Of a stretch of 10,816 bases of DNA, positions 1-7,004 are shown piece after piece. Source of the stretch: JBGSPL01 sp964511435. Lineage in GTDB: Bacteria > Patescibacteriota > CPR2 > UBA1875 > CAIMLA01. Numbering within the stretch: the stretch's first letter is position 1; each line of letters begins with the position of its first letter. The DNA lies in contig CAZEFH010000017.1 of NCBI GenBank assembly GCA_964511435.1, positions 1 to 10,816 on the forward strand, in the 5' to 3' direction. The translations under genes were made by a program, and so were the position numbers. The notes beneath the pieces are model-generated. The model saw only the letters and a program-made list of their open reading frames with translations. It did no database searches and had not been told where the DNA came from.

Positions 1-15
1 GTGTATAAGAGACAG
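1..15. other. Nextera transposon-end adapter remnant at contig edge
   Basis: The first 15 bases, GTGTATAAGAGACAG, are identical to the 3' part of the 19-bp Tn5 mosaic-end sequence used in Nextera libraries. They sit exactly at the contig edge and interrupt a recognisable murB coding frame, so they are almost certainly untrimmed adapter and not genomic DNA. The murB frame happens to stay open through them, so any protein predicted to the edge carries about five artificial residues. Confidence 0.93.
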
Positions 16-484
16 AGCCTAGGCCCAACTCTGAAGCATCGATTGTGGCCACCACTCCACCTTCCCAGACTTCAACCGATTCTAGAACATCCGAAACTGA
101 GCCATATTTCATTCCAACATTCCCAACCACAGCGGCTCCGACAGTTCCAGGTATTCCGGCGCCGAATTCTAGCCCAACAAGTCCAGTTTCAAGAGTTTTT
201 CTCGCAACCTTTGCAAGGGATGCCCCACTCTCGCAAACTACTTTATTGCCTTGAATTTCGAAATTATTTGCTCTATTTACGATTACTAAGCCTCTAAATC
301 CTTGATCAGAGACTAGGATATTACTTCCGCTGCCGATAACCACTGTGGGAATCTCGTTTTTTAACGAATAATTCAAAGCATCAATGAACTCTTCTTTGGA
401 CCTTACCTCCACTAGATGGTCTGCATCGCCCCCGACACCCAGGGTAGAATATTTTGATAATGATACATTTTCCAGGATTTCCAT
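1..484 (-). CDS. murB: UDP-N-acetylenolpyruvoylglucosamine reductase MurB, 3'-truncated
   Basis: MurB is the cytosolic FAD enzyme that reduces UDP-GlcNAc-enolpyruvate to UDP-MurNAc with NADPH, the second committed step of peptidoglycan precursor synthesis. About 154 genuine N-terminal residues remain, all from the FAD-binding part: STLGVGG (residues 13-19), the flavin-binding GSGSN (51-55) followed by ILVSD, and GLEFGAGIPGTVGAA (104-118), close to the family GIPGTVGGA signature. The usual MNAG that follows reads GNVG here. The C-terminal substrate half with the catalytic Ser and Glu lies beyond the contig end, and positions 1-15 are adapter. The ATG overlaps the yacL stop as TAATG, with an AAAGGTGA ribosome site inside the yacL end, which indicates translational coupling. 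The family assignment is secure; whether the full gene is intact cannot be seen. Confidence 0.93.
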   Translation of the reverse strand, partial: MEILENVSLSKYSTLGVGGDADHLVEVRSKEEFIDALNYSLKNEIPTVVIGSGSNILVSDQGFRGLVIVNRANNFEIQGNKVVCESGASLAKVARKTLETGLVGLEFGAGIPGTVGAAVVGNVGMKYGSVSDVLESVEVWEGGVVATIDASELGLGSVSYT

Positions 485-1422
485 TATTTAGTCACCTTTC
501 CGAAATACATTTTACCCGCAGCGGTCTGGAGGCCACGTTCTACTCGAGCCTCTACCTCCTTGCCAACCATTTTCCCAGTATTCTCAACTACAATCATTGT
601 ACCATCGCTTAAGTACCCTACACCTTGAGTTTTGTCCTTACCTGTATGTACAAGTTTTATTTTTACCTTATCTCCTGGCAGCAACTCAGGTCTGAGCCCT
701 TGCGCCAACTCGTTTACGTTAAGTACTCTAACACCCTCGGCCGAGGCGACTTTGTTCAGATTGTAATCAGTAGTAAGCAACTGAAGCCCCGCCTTCTTAC
801 AGATAGCCACTAGGCGATGGTCAACCTCTAGCGCTTCATCTGTCAAAGAACTAATCTCAAAATCACTCCCTTTGAGATGCCGGATTTTCTCAATCGCTTT
901 AAGACCCCTTTTACCCTTTTCCCGCCTATCATTATCCTTAGAATCAGCAATATTTTGAACTTCAGCGAGGATAAAGCGGGGAATAACTACCTTTTGTGAT
1001 AAAAATCCAGTACGAATTATTTCCACCACCCGGAAATCAATTAAGGCCGAGGAGTCGATCACAACAGCAGAAGCAAATGAACGATGTTCTTTTGGCAATA
1101 ACCTTGTAAGTACCTGGGTAACCCCGAGTACTTTAGCAATTTCTGTCAGCCACTGATCAATTAGCGGCGATATTTTACGATAAGTAAGCAGACCAGCAAA
1201 GGCAAAGACTATGCTTACGCCAAGCGGCAAATATTCTCCAAAGTCTCCTGGCAGATTCGAAAGAGGAACTGCCAGAAGAGCTCCGATGATGAGCCCAATG
1301 ATTACTGCTGCCGCGCCAAAAACAAGGTGTTTCAGTGAGGGTCTCGCAACAACCTCGATGACTAGAAACACAGTGGCGAGGAGAGCAATGGTGATAAAGA
1401 CAGGTAAAATTAGCGAGGACAT
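484..1422 (-). CDS. YacL-like membrane protein with PIN and TRAM domains
   Basis: This 312-residue protein matches the YacL architecture. The N-terminal 100 residues contain about three or four hydrophobic segments (roughly 4-25, 31-52, 64-80), which would anchor it in the membrane. A PIN nuclease-like domain spans about 118-235, with the expected acidic residues: D123 and D129 in VIDSSALID, E154 in ILAEVQ, D201 in EVDHRL and D219 in TTDYN. A C-terminal TRAM domain (about 240-312) is a predicted RNA-binding fold. PIN domains are metal-dependent RNases, but the substrate of YacL proteins is not settled to my knowledge. The start has an AAGGAG site five bases upstream and follows a structured leader. 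In Bacillus yacL lies in the clpC-radA-disA-yacL neighbourhood; here it follows clpC directly and is coupled to murB. The assignment rests on architecture and motifs. Confidence 0.9.
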   Translation of the reverse strand: MSSLILPVFITIALLATVFLVIEVVARPSLKHLVFGAAAVIIGLIIGALLAVPLSNLPGDFGEYLPLGVSIVFAFAGLLTYRKISPLIDQWLTEIAKVLGVTQVLTRLLPKEHRSFASAVVIDSSALIDFRVVEIIRTGFLSQKVVIPRFILAEVQNIADSKDNDRREKGKRGLKAIEKIRHLKGSDFEISSLTDEALEVDHRLVAICKKAGLQLLTTDYNLNKVASAEGVRVLNVNELAQGLRPELLPGDKVKIKLVHTGKDKTQGVGYLSDGTMIVVENTGKMVGKEVEARVERGLQTAAGKMYFGKVTK

Positions 1423-1433
1423 GAACTCTCCTT

Positions 1434-1472
1434 ATTTAGGTACTGAGATTATTATGCGCTCTGTACCTAAAT
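1434..1472 (-). promoter_or_regulatory. Hairpin abutting the yacL ribosome-binding site
   Basis: A perfect 10-bp stem (1434-1443 with 1463-1472; arm ATTTAGGTAC on the plus strand) is extended after one T-T mismatch by three more pairs (1445-1447 with 1459-1461), around an 11-base loop. Its last base, on the transcribed minus strand, directly touches the AAGGAG ribosome site at 1428-1433. No T-run follows, so it is not an intrinsic terminator. By position it could modulate ribosome access or protect the mRNA 5' region. The function is inference. Confidence 0.6.
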
Positions 1473-1499
1473 TCGTAAATATCTTTACATTCTAGTTTC

Positions 1500-1538
1500 G
1501 CCACCTCCTCTTGAAAGCAGGTGGCACCAGGTTCAAGA
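1500..1538 (-). promoter_or_regulatory. Interleaved 7+7 bp helices in yacL leader (pseudoknot or switch)
   Basis: Two perfect 7-bp complementarities interlock: 1500-1506 with 1519-1525 (GCCACCT/AGGTGGC) and 1509-1515 with 1532-1538 (TCTTGAA/TTCAAGA). In the minus-strand RNA the order is TCTTGAA, six bases, GCCACCT, three bases, TTCAAGA, two bases, AGGTGGC. This is the topology of an H-type pseudoknot. The two-base third linker is short for bridging a 7-bp helix, so the helices may instead be alternatives of a switch. It lies about 80 bases upstream of yacL. I do not recognise a known riboswitch family, and the T-box consensus is absent. Confidence 0.5.
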
Positions 1539-1561
1539 AAAATCGAACTTTTTGTAAAATC

Positions 1562-1573
1562 ATCTCATGAGAT
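1562..1573. repeat. 12-bp perfect palindrome in yacL leader
   Basis: ATCTCATGAGAT is a perfect 12-bp palindrome, about 30 bases downstream of the predicted yacL transcription start. It could be an operator half-site pair or a chance palindrome. No regulator is identifiable nearby. Confidence 0.3.
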
Positions 1574-1611
1574 AGAGCGGAGCCGATTATTATTTACCCT
1601 AAAGAAATAGT

Positions 1612-1640
1612 ATTATCTTGATTATGAGCTGATTTTACAA
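1612..1640 (-). promoter_or_regulatory. Predicted sigma70-type promoter for yacL-murB
   Basis: On the minus strand TTGTAA (1640-1635) and GATAAT (1617-1612) are separated by exactly 17 bases. The predicted start near 1605 gives a leader of about 180 bases containing the palindrome, the interlocking helices and the SD-adjacent hairpin. A second, weaker pair, TTTACG and CATAAT with 17 bases, lies closer to the gene but overlaps the SD-adjacent hairpin. Confidence 0.5.
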
Positions 1641-1775
1641 TGTCGGCCTAAATCGGCAAGCGATTTTTCAGTCATAATCTTGCTTATGTGTGATAATTGC
1701 AATGTTCGACCCTTGCCTAGAATGAGACGACTGGCCGCCACGGAAGTCCGCAGACTGACGTGTAAAAAGAGATTT

Positions 1776-1825
1776 TTGGTGCTACTTTTGTATCGACTGA
1801 CAAAAGTAGAGGGAAGGCAGACCAA
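1776..1825 (-). terminator. Candidate clpC transcription terminator
   Basis: Just after the clpC stop there is a perfect 9-bp stem (1782-1790 with 1801-1809, arm CTACTTTTG, 10-base loop). It is nested in an outer 5-bp pairing of TTGGT (1821-1825) with ACCAA (1776-1780). Downstream on the minus strand comes AAATCTCTTTTT, so the main U-run begins some distance from the stem. Placement fits clpC termination, but the geometry is not ideal. Confidence 0.5.
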
Positions 1826-4315
1826 TTATTTTCCAACTGTCTCAAGAACGTAGAGCTTGATATTGTCGCCTTCTTTTATAGCCGATATTGTATCTCCCTC
1901 TCGGAATTCCCCAGCAAGAAGACCATTTGCTAGTGGGTCCTCTATCAAGTTTTGAATAATGCGCCGAAGCGGACGTGCACCATTCTCGGCGTCGTAACCC
2001 CTTTCTACGAGAAGCTTCTTGACTGGTTCGGCTACATTAAGCACAATCCCTTTTTCTTTCAATCGCTGTGAAAGTTCCGCTAGCTGCAAGTTGACAATTT
2101 TTTTAATACTCTCTCGTTGCAGAGAACGAAACACAACGATCTTGTCTAGACGATTAAGAAACTCCGGCTTAAAGTGTTTTTTCATGTCTTCTTGAATCAG
2201 TTCAACATTTTTCTCATGGGTTTCATTAAGCGTCTTTACATCGTCTGAACTTGATACTGTAAATCCTAGTTTCGCCTCACGATGTAGCCAATGCGCCCCA
2301 ATATTCGAAGTCATAATTACTATAGTATTTCTGAAGTCTACACGAGTTCCCTTGGCGTCTGTTAGATAACCGTCTTCAAATATTTGGAGCAGGAGATTAA
2401 AGACGTCTGGATGAGCTTTTTCTATCTCGTCAAGTAAGATCACTGAGTAGGGGCGGCGGCGAATTTTCTCGGTTAACTGGCCACTTTCCTCATACCCAAC
2501 ATATCCAGCAGGCGCACCAACAAGACGTGAAACATTATGTTTCTCCATAAATTCAGACATATCTACTTTTACCAGTGCATCAATGTCACCAAACATTTCC
2601 TTGGCGAGCACTCGGGCTAGTTCTGTCTTGCCTACTCCCGTAGGCCCAAGAAAGATAAATGAACCAATTGGCCTTTTTGTATCAGAAACTCCGGTACGGG
2701 ATCTGCGGATAGCACTCGCAATCGTCGCCACAGCTTCGTCCTGACCGATAACCATTTTTTTCAGCTTTTGCTCTAGATGCAAGAGGCTTTCAGACTCTTT
2801 CTGCACCAGTCTAGTTACTGGTACTCCAGTGGAAATTGAGATAACCTCAGCAATATTTTCGTCTGTAATGAGTGGCAACTGATCGTCAGAAACCCCCTCA
2901 CGTTTCCTTAGGGCACTAAGTTTGGCTGCTAAAATCGCTTCTCGCTGCTTAAGATCAGCTGCTTCGCTATATTTTTCCGCCAGAACTGCTTCTTCTTTTT
3001 TACCAGCGAGCTGCTTAATCTCGCGGTTAAGCTTGGCGATAGAGCCCGAGATCTTGCCCTTACGAATTTTTTGCAATGATGCTGCCTCGTCTATGAGATC
3101 AATTGCCTTATCAGGAAGAAATCGATCAGAGATATATCTTTTTGATAACTTAGCTGCCGCCTCAAGCGCAGCGTCACTAATCTTTACTTGATGATATTCC
3201 TCGTATTTTGGTCTCAACCCAATCAAAATTCTCAAGGTTTCGTCTTCTGTGGTTTCGGGTACTATTATTGGTTGAAAACGGCGCTCAAGAGCAGAGTCTT
3301 TCTCAATATATTTACGGTATTCATTCAGAGTTGTCGCCCCTATTACCTGCATCTCACCTCGTGAAAGCGCAGGCTTCAAAATGTTGGCAGCATCTATTGC
3401 CCCCTCTGCCGCACCAGCACCGACTAGGTTGTGAATTTCATCGATAAAGAGAATTGTATCCTTGGCCTTTTTCGCCTCTGCTACTACTCCAAGTAAACGA
3501 TCTTCAAATTCACCTCGGAATTTAGTACCGGCAACAACAGCGGGCAGATCCAAAACGAGAACCTTCTTCCCTACAAGTAACTCAGGAACATTCTCTTCCG
3601 TAATTCTCTGCGCAAGTCCTTCCACAATGGCTGTTTTACCGACGCCTGGCTCGCCAATCAGAACAGGATTATTTTTTGTTCGCCGGTTCAAAATCGAAAT
3701 TAATCTCGAGATTTCTTTTTCACGTCCAATGACCGGATCTAGCTCACCGGCACTGGATTTTGCAGTCAAGTCAACAGAGTATTTCTCAAGAAGCGATTGC
3801 TTGCCCTTACTCACCTTTTCCTTTGGGTTACCATAGCCCATCAACTCTGCCATTTCCCCCGAAAGCTGCTCATTATCTGACTCAAAATATTCGAGCAAGC
3901 GTTTATTTATTTTTTCCACCTCAATACCAATTTTCTTAAGTAGTAGAACTGCTTCAGAGTTATCCTGTGATAATATTGCCAACATTATATGTTCAGTACC
4001 AACAAAATTATCGCCGTACTTTAAAGCAATTGTAAAAGCAATCTCCAGTGTTTTTTGGGCACTATATGAGAGCCCCGTCTGAACTTCGGCTCCAGTTACC
4101 ACTTTATTACCAGGGACAATTAGGTCTGTAATTACTTCTGGGGTGAGTCCAAACTCATGCAAAACTTCACCAGCTACTGATTCCTTTATCTTGGCAAACC
4201 CAAGTATCATATATGAAGTGTCGATTACGCGGACACCGCTAGAAAGCGCATATTCCTGTGCTAGGATTAGCGCTTGTCTTGCGTCTTCTGAGAAGCGATC
4301 AAATTGATTATTCAT
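1826..4315 (-). CDS. clpC: ATP-dependent Clp protease ATP-binding subunit ClpC
   Basis: This 829-residue AAA+ unfoldase feeds substrates to the ClpP peptidase in cytosolic protein quality control. Domains in order: a double Clp-N repeat (about 1-145); AAA domain 1 with Walker A GEPGVGKT (221-228) and Walker B ILFIDEIH (288-295); a coiled-coil middle domain inserted around 410-475; AAA domain 2 with GPTGVGKT (557-564), Walker B VILLDEIE (625-632) and a sensor-2 GARPLRR (779-785). A KLGF segment (682-685) provides the LGF-type ClpP-docking loop, so it should work with ClpP, unlike ClpB, which lacks this loop. The short middle domain also favours ClpC over ClpB. The start has a strong AGGAGG site, and a tandem repeat upstream may be an operator. 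Length and motifs show an intact gene. Confidence 0.96.
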   Translation of the reverse strand: MNNQFDRFSEDARQALILAQEYALSSGVRVIDTSYMILGFAKIKESVAGEVLHEFGLTPEVITDLIVPGNKVVTGAEVQTGLSYSAQKTLEIAFTIALKYGDNFVGTEHIMLAILSQDNSEAVLLLKKIGIEVEKINKRLLEYFESDNEQLSGEMAELMGYGNPKEKVSKGKQSLLEKYSVDLTAKSSAGELDPVIGREKEISRLISILNRRTKNNPVLIGEPGVGKTAIVEGLAQRITEENVPELLVGKKVLVLDLPAVVAGTKFRGEFEDRLLGVVAEAKKAKDTILFIDEIHNLVGAGAAEGAIDAANILKPALSRGEMQVIGATTLNEYRKYIEKDSALERRFQPIIVPETTEDETLRILIGLRPKYEEYHQVKISDAALEAAAKLSKRYISDRFLPDKAIDLIDEAASLQKIRKGKISGSIAKLNREIKQLAGKKEEAVLAEKYSEAADLKQREAILAAKLSALRKREGVSDDQLPLITDENIAEVISISTGVPVTRLVQKESESLLHLEQKLKKMVIGQDEAVATIASAIRRSRTGVSDTKRPIGSFIFLGPTGVGKTELARVLAKEMFGDIDALVKVDMSEFMEKHNVSRLVGAPAGYVGYEESGQLTEKIRRRPYSVILLDEIEKAHPDVFNLLLQIFEDGYLTDAKGTRVDFRNTIVIMTSNIGAHWLHREAKLGFTVSSSDDVKTLNETHEKNVELIQEDMKKHFKPEFLNRLDKIVVFRSLQRESIKKIVNLQLAELSQRLKEKGIVLNVAEPVKKLLVERGYDAENGARPLRRIIQNLIEDPLANGLLAGEFREGDTISAIKEGDNIKLYVLETVGK

Positions 4316-4338
4316 GTTTTCCTCCTAACTGATACAAC

Positions 4339-4356
4339 TTACTGTACTTTACTGTA
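4339..4356. promoter_or_regulatory. Tandem 8-bp repeat upstream of clpC, possible operator
   Basis: TTACTGTA occurs exactly twice with a 10-bp period (4339-4346 and 4349-4356), about 24 bases before the clpC ATG. Each unit contains TAC-N-GTA dyad symmetry. Direct repeats spaced by one helical turn are typical operators; CtsR in Firmicutes binds tandem heptamers ahead of clpC, but the sequence here differs from the CtsR and CIRCE consensus. A neighbouring 7-bp hairpin (TATTTCT/AGAAATA, 4355-4372) overlaps its edge. The regulator is unknown. Confidence 0.4.
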
Positions 4357-4399
4357 TTTCTTCTTAGAAATAACTTGCGATGTATCTAGGGGAATCAGA

Positions 4400-5884
4400 T
4401 TATTCTGTAGCTTTGTCCTTGATTTCCGTATCTGTCAGGGTGTCTTCGGTAGGTAACGGCAGATCAGCGGACATCTCCACTGCTGATGTTTCCGCTGGCG
4501 TTTCTGTCACCTCAACCTCAGGCGCGTCAAGCTCGTCAGTGATGGTCTCGGCGACTTCATCAACAACATCAGAGGCAACTTCGACATTAACTTCTGGCGC
4601 TGCCTCGACTTCTGAATTTTCAGTGAGGGCTGCCTCGGCAGTAGTTTCACCCACTATACTCTCATCTCCCTGAGGCTCTGCAACCTCCGACTCAGTAATC
4701 ATATCTGTACCAGCTTCAGGATCAGCAGTCTCTATGACCTCAGGTTCGGTTATTTCTGTTGTTGTATTGCCTTCAACAGCTTTTAGGATCTCATCCTCTA
4801 GGTCTCGCTTATCCTCTACTGGGCGCAGCATATTTGCAGCTGCTTCGACACCAGATTCATCAGAACCCTTAATGTCGACGTTCCAACCAGTAAGTTTGGC
4901 TGCTAGGCGAACATTTTGTCCGCTCTTCCCAATCGCAAGCGATAACTGATCTTCAGGAACCATCACTGCAGCTTTCTTCTCAGCCTCATCAAGCTCTATC
5001 ATATTTACTTTTGCGGGTGAAAGAGCATTTGAGATAAATGTCTTTAAATCCTCATCGTAAAGAATGATATCAATCTTTTCTTCACCAATTTCGTTCATTA
5101 CGGCTTGCACACGAACCCCGCGCTGACCAACACATGAACCAACTGGATCGACACCGTCTTGGTGACTTAGTACCGCCATCTTGGTACGTTGACCGGCTTC
5201 ACGCGCAATTGCCTTAATTTCTACAATACCGGCAAGAATCTCTGGAACCTCGAGTTCGAAGAGGCGCTTTACTAGACCGGGGTGAGAACGTGAAATAACG
5301 ATTTGTGGGCCCTTGTTAGTCTGTTCAACCCGAACTACGAAGAACTTCAGTCTCTGGCCAGCATAGTAGCGTTCGCCCTGAATCTGTTCATTTGGGAAAA
5401 GAATACCGGATGCCTTACCCATATCGACGATAACGTTGTTGCCTTCAACACGCTGGATTGTACCGTTAATAACTTCACCTTCTTTGTCCTTATACTCACC
5501 AAAGACCATATCTCGCTCTGCTTCACGGATACGCTGAATAATAACCTGCTTGGCAGTCTGAGCGGCAATACGACCAAAGTCAGATGGAAGATCTTTGATT
5601 TCGATAATGTCACCGACCTTTGCGCCCTTCTTAAACATATTAGCCTTCGTGACATCGATTTGAGTTTCTTCGTTTTCAACTTCATCGACGACTTCTTTTT
5701 GGATATAGACCACAACCTCACCAGTATCAGCATTCAGCTCAACCCGAACTTCCTGTTCCTTGGTACCAAAATCCTTTTTATAAGCAGCAGCGAGGGCGGC
5801 CTCAATGGTCTCCATTACTACTTCTTGAGAAATATTCTTCTCTTCACATATTTGTTTGATTGCATCTGCAAAACCTGCTTGCAT
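4400..5884 (-). CDS. nusA: Transcription termination/antitermination factor NusA
   Basis: NusA binds elongating RNA polymerase and nascent RNA to modulate pausing, intrinsic termination and antitermination. The 494 residues contain an N-terminal polymerase-binding domain (about 1-125), an S1 domain (about 135-200), and two KH domains marked by GQRG (253-256) and GKSG (319-322), the latter in LAIGKSGQNVRLAAKLTGW. From about 357 to the end the chain becomes a low-complexity tail of Glu, Thr, Ala, Val and Asp with few basic residues, longer than the compact NusA of Bacillus. The usual rimP and infB neighbours are absent; clpC follows 84 bp downstream. A consensus promoter and a leader terminator precede it. 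The start at 5884 has purine-rich AGGAAG and AGGG upstream. The core is certain; the role of the tail is unknown. Confidence 0.96.
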   Translation of the reverse strand: MQAGFADAIKQICEEKNISQEVVMETIEAALAAAYKKDFGTKEQEVRVELNADTGEVVVYIQKEVVDEVENEETQIDVTKANMFKKGAKVGDIIEIKDLPSDFGRIAAQTAKQVIIQRIREAERDMVFGEYKDKEGEVINGTIQRVEGNNVIVDMGKASGILFPNEQIQGERYYAGQRLKFFVVRVEQTNKGPQIVISRSHPGLVKRLFELEVPEILAGIVEIKAIAREAGQRTKMAVLSHQDGVDPVGSCVGQRGVRVQAVMNEIGEEKIDIILYDEDLKTFISNALSPAKVNMIELDEAEKKAAVMVPEDQLSLAIGKSGQNVRLAAKLTGWNVDIKGSDESGVEAAANMLRPVEDKRDLEDEILKAVEGNTTTEITEPEVIETADPEAGTDMITESEVAEPQGDESIVGETTAEAALTENSEVEAAPEVNVEVASDVVDEVAETITDELDAPEVEVTETPAETSAVEMSADLPLPTEDTLTDTEIKDKATE

Positions 5885-5939
5885 TTCCCCTACTTTCTTC
5901 CTAGTTTGCTAGGCCATGTTATTTGATTTTTCCCTTAGG

Positions 5940-5974
5940 AATAAAAAGTGCCGCATTCCCGAGTGGAATCCGAC
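5940..5974 (-). terminator. Intrinsic terminator in the nusA leader (candidate attenuator)
   Basis: Between the nusA promoter and its ATG the minus strand can form a 10-position stem (5965-5974 with 5950-5959) with one G-G mismatch and one G-U pair around a 5-base loop. It is followed after two bases by TTTTTATT. This is a weak-hairpin terminator with an interrupted U-tract, about 20 bases after the predicted transcription start. YraN ends upstream of the promoter, so the element cannot serve only that gene. In Bacillus subtilis nusA is known to limit its own expression by NusA-stimulated termination in its 5' leader; the layout here matches. Confidence 0.65.
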
Positions 5975-5992
5975 AACCTCTGTACAGTGTTA

Positions 5993-6022
5993 ATTATACC
6001 CTTCGATGCAAGTGATTGTCAA
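5993..6022 (-). promoter_or_regulatory. Consensus sigma70-type promoter of nusA
   Basis: The minus strand carries TTGACA (6022-6017) and TATAAT (5998-5993), both perfect consensus hexamers, separated by 18 bases. It starts within six bases of the yraN stop and gives a predicted start near 5987 and a leader of about 100 bases before nusA. Confidence 0.82.
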
Positions 6023-6027
6023 GTCGC

Positions 6028-6378
6028 CTACATCCCATCAACATAAATATTCTCAATGATTTCTGGTTTATTATCCCCCTCAATAATTACTGCATCGAGT
6101 CGATAATTTGTACCATCAAGTTGGTGTTCATGCAGATAACGACGAGCGGATAGTAAAATCTTCTTAATCTTTGAACTGGTAATAGCAGACTGAGCGCCAC
6201 CAAAGGTTTGGTATGATCGTTCCTTTACCTCCACAAAACAAATGAAATCGTCTTTCTCCGCCACAATATCAATCTCACCTACCCGCGCAAAGTAATTCCT
6301 CACAAGTATTTTATAACCGGCGCGTTCTAGTGCCAACACTGCTTTTTCTTCGCCTTCAGCTCCTATTTCTCTACTCAC
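6028..6378 (-). CDS. YraN family (UPF0102) predicted nuclease
   Basis: This 116-residue protein belongs to the YraN/UPF0102 family, which has a restriction-endonuclease-like core. Its biological substrate is not established to my knowledge. The signature residues are present: an early GEEKA helix (9-13), the G-E-x-D motif GEIDIV (34-39) and FVEVK (48-52), together giving the D-ExK metal-binding pattern. Length is typical. The start is a GTG overlapping the rnhB stop by eight bases, with AAGGAG seven bases upstream inside the rnhB end, so translation is probably coupled. Pairing of yraN with rnhB downstream of rplS is common in bacteria and hints at nucleic-acid processing. Confidence 0.92.
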   Translation of the reverse strand: MSREIGAEGEEKAVLALERAGYKILVRNYFARVGEIDIVAEKDDFICFVEVKERSYQTFGGAQSAITSSKIKKILLSARRYLHEHQLDGTNYRLDAVIIEGDNKPEIIENIYVDGM

Positions 6379-6988
6379 CTAGAAGCTCCTTCACTGGCTT
6401 GTAACTTTTCCGATGAATATCACTCACACCATGTAGCTTCAGCTTTTCTTGGTGTAGCTTGGTCCCATAACCCTTGTGTTTATCAAATACATATTTAGTA
6501 TATTCTCCTCCAAGTGATGTCATCAGATTGTCCCTGGTGACTTTTGCGAGTATTGACGCACATGAGATTGAATAAACTTTTTGATCACCTTTGATGATTG
6601 CCTCTTGCTCAATATCAAGCTGTTCGCGGAGATCAAGAGCATCGCAAAGTAGATAATCTGGGGCAATTTTTAACATTCCCACTGCTTGTTTGGCTGCAAG
6701 TTTTGTCGCATTCAAAATTCCAATTTGGTCAATAGTCAGGTGATCAACTATTCCGATGCCAAAATCAGTCACAAACTCGGTAATTTCCTCGTATAGCTCA
6801 ACCCTCTTCTGCGGTGTCATCAGTTTCGAATCTCTAATACCATCAAACTGTTTGTGCTCTTTGGGTAAAACTACTACCGCAGCTACTACGGGACCCGCCC
6901 AAGCACCACGACCAGCTTCGTCAATACCACCTATTAGGTTGTACTGGTTCCAAAGCTCTAATTCCCTTTCTAATGTCGGCTTAACCAT
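6371..6988 (-). CDS. rnhB: Ribonuclease HII
   Basis: RNase HII cleaves RNA in RNA-DNA hybrids and removes single misincorporated ribonucleotides from DNA. Numbering from the upstream ATG at 7003, the catalytic set is D28 and E29 in GIDEAGRG, D121 in LLCDALDL and D158 in AKVTRDN. IRDSK (56-60), HKGYGT (176-181) and HRKS (197-200) are also family motifs. I prefer the second ATG at 6988, which gives 205 residues: the first ATG (7003) touches the rplS terminator and has no ribosome site, and a TATAAT lies six bases before 6988, suggesting a leaderless mRNA. Starting at 7003 would add MYNDL. It overlaps yraN by eight bases. Confidence 0.93.
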   Translation of the reverse strand: MVKPTLERELELWNQYNLIGGIDEAGRGAWAGPVVAAVVVLPKEHKQFDGIRDSKLMTPQKRVELYEEITEFVTDFGIGIVDHLTIDQIGILNATKLAAKQAVGMLKIAPDYLLCDALDLREQLDIEQEAIIKGDQKVYSISCASILAKVTRDNLMTSLGGEYTKYVFDKHKGYGTKLHQEKLKLHGVSDIHRKSYKPVKELLGE

Positions 6989-6994
6989 GAGATC

Positions 6995-7000
6995 ATTATA
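6995..7000 (-). promoter_or_regulatory. TATAAT -10 box placing +1 at the rnhB ATG
   Basis: A perfect TATAAT (7000-6995, minus strand) is followed by six bases and then the ATG at 6988, the usual distance from a -10 box to the transcription start. There is no convincing -35, because that position falls in the rplS terminator stem. The arrangement suggests leaderless initiation, but chance cannot be excluded in an AT-rich spacer. Confidence 0.4.
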
Positions 7001-7004
7001 CATT

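Noticed and set aside
1..297. 98-codon plus-strand frame from base 1
   Set aside because: It begins inside the adapter and is antisense to the recognisable murB frame.
1500..1545. T-box riboswitch upstream of yacL
   Set aside because: GGTGCCACC and GAGGTGG look superficially like T-box elements, but the conserved AGGGTGGNACCGCG sequence and a terminator are missing, and the downstream genes are not amino-acid related.
1622..1825. 67-codon minus-strand frame starting TTG right after clpC
   Set aside because: It starts at a TTG adjoining the clpC stop without a ribosome site, contains the candidate terminator hairpin and overlaps the yacL promoter. The protein is low in recognisable features.
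4380..4673. Plus-strand Ser/Val-rich frames opposite the nusA and rplS tails (also 7090-7347)
   Set aside because: They are complements of repetitive Glu/Ala/Thr codons in the acidic tails. They have no ribosome sites and contain only low-complexity Ser/Ala/Val runs.
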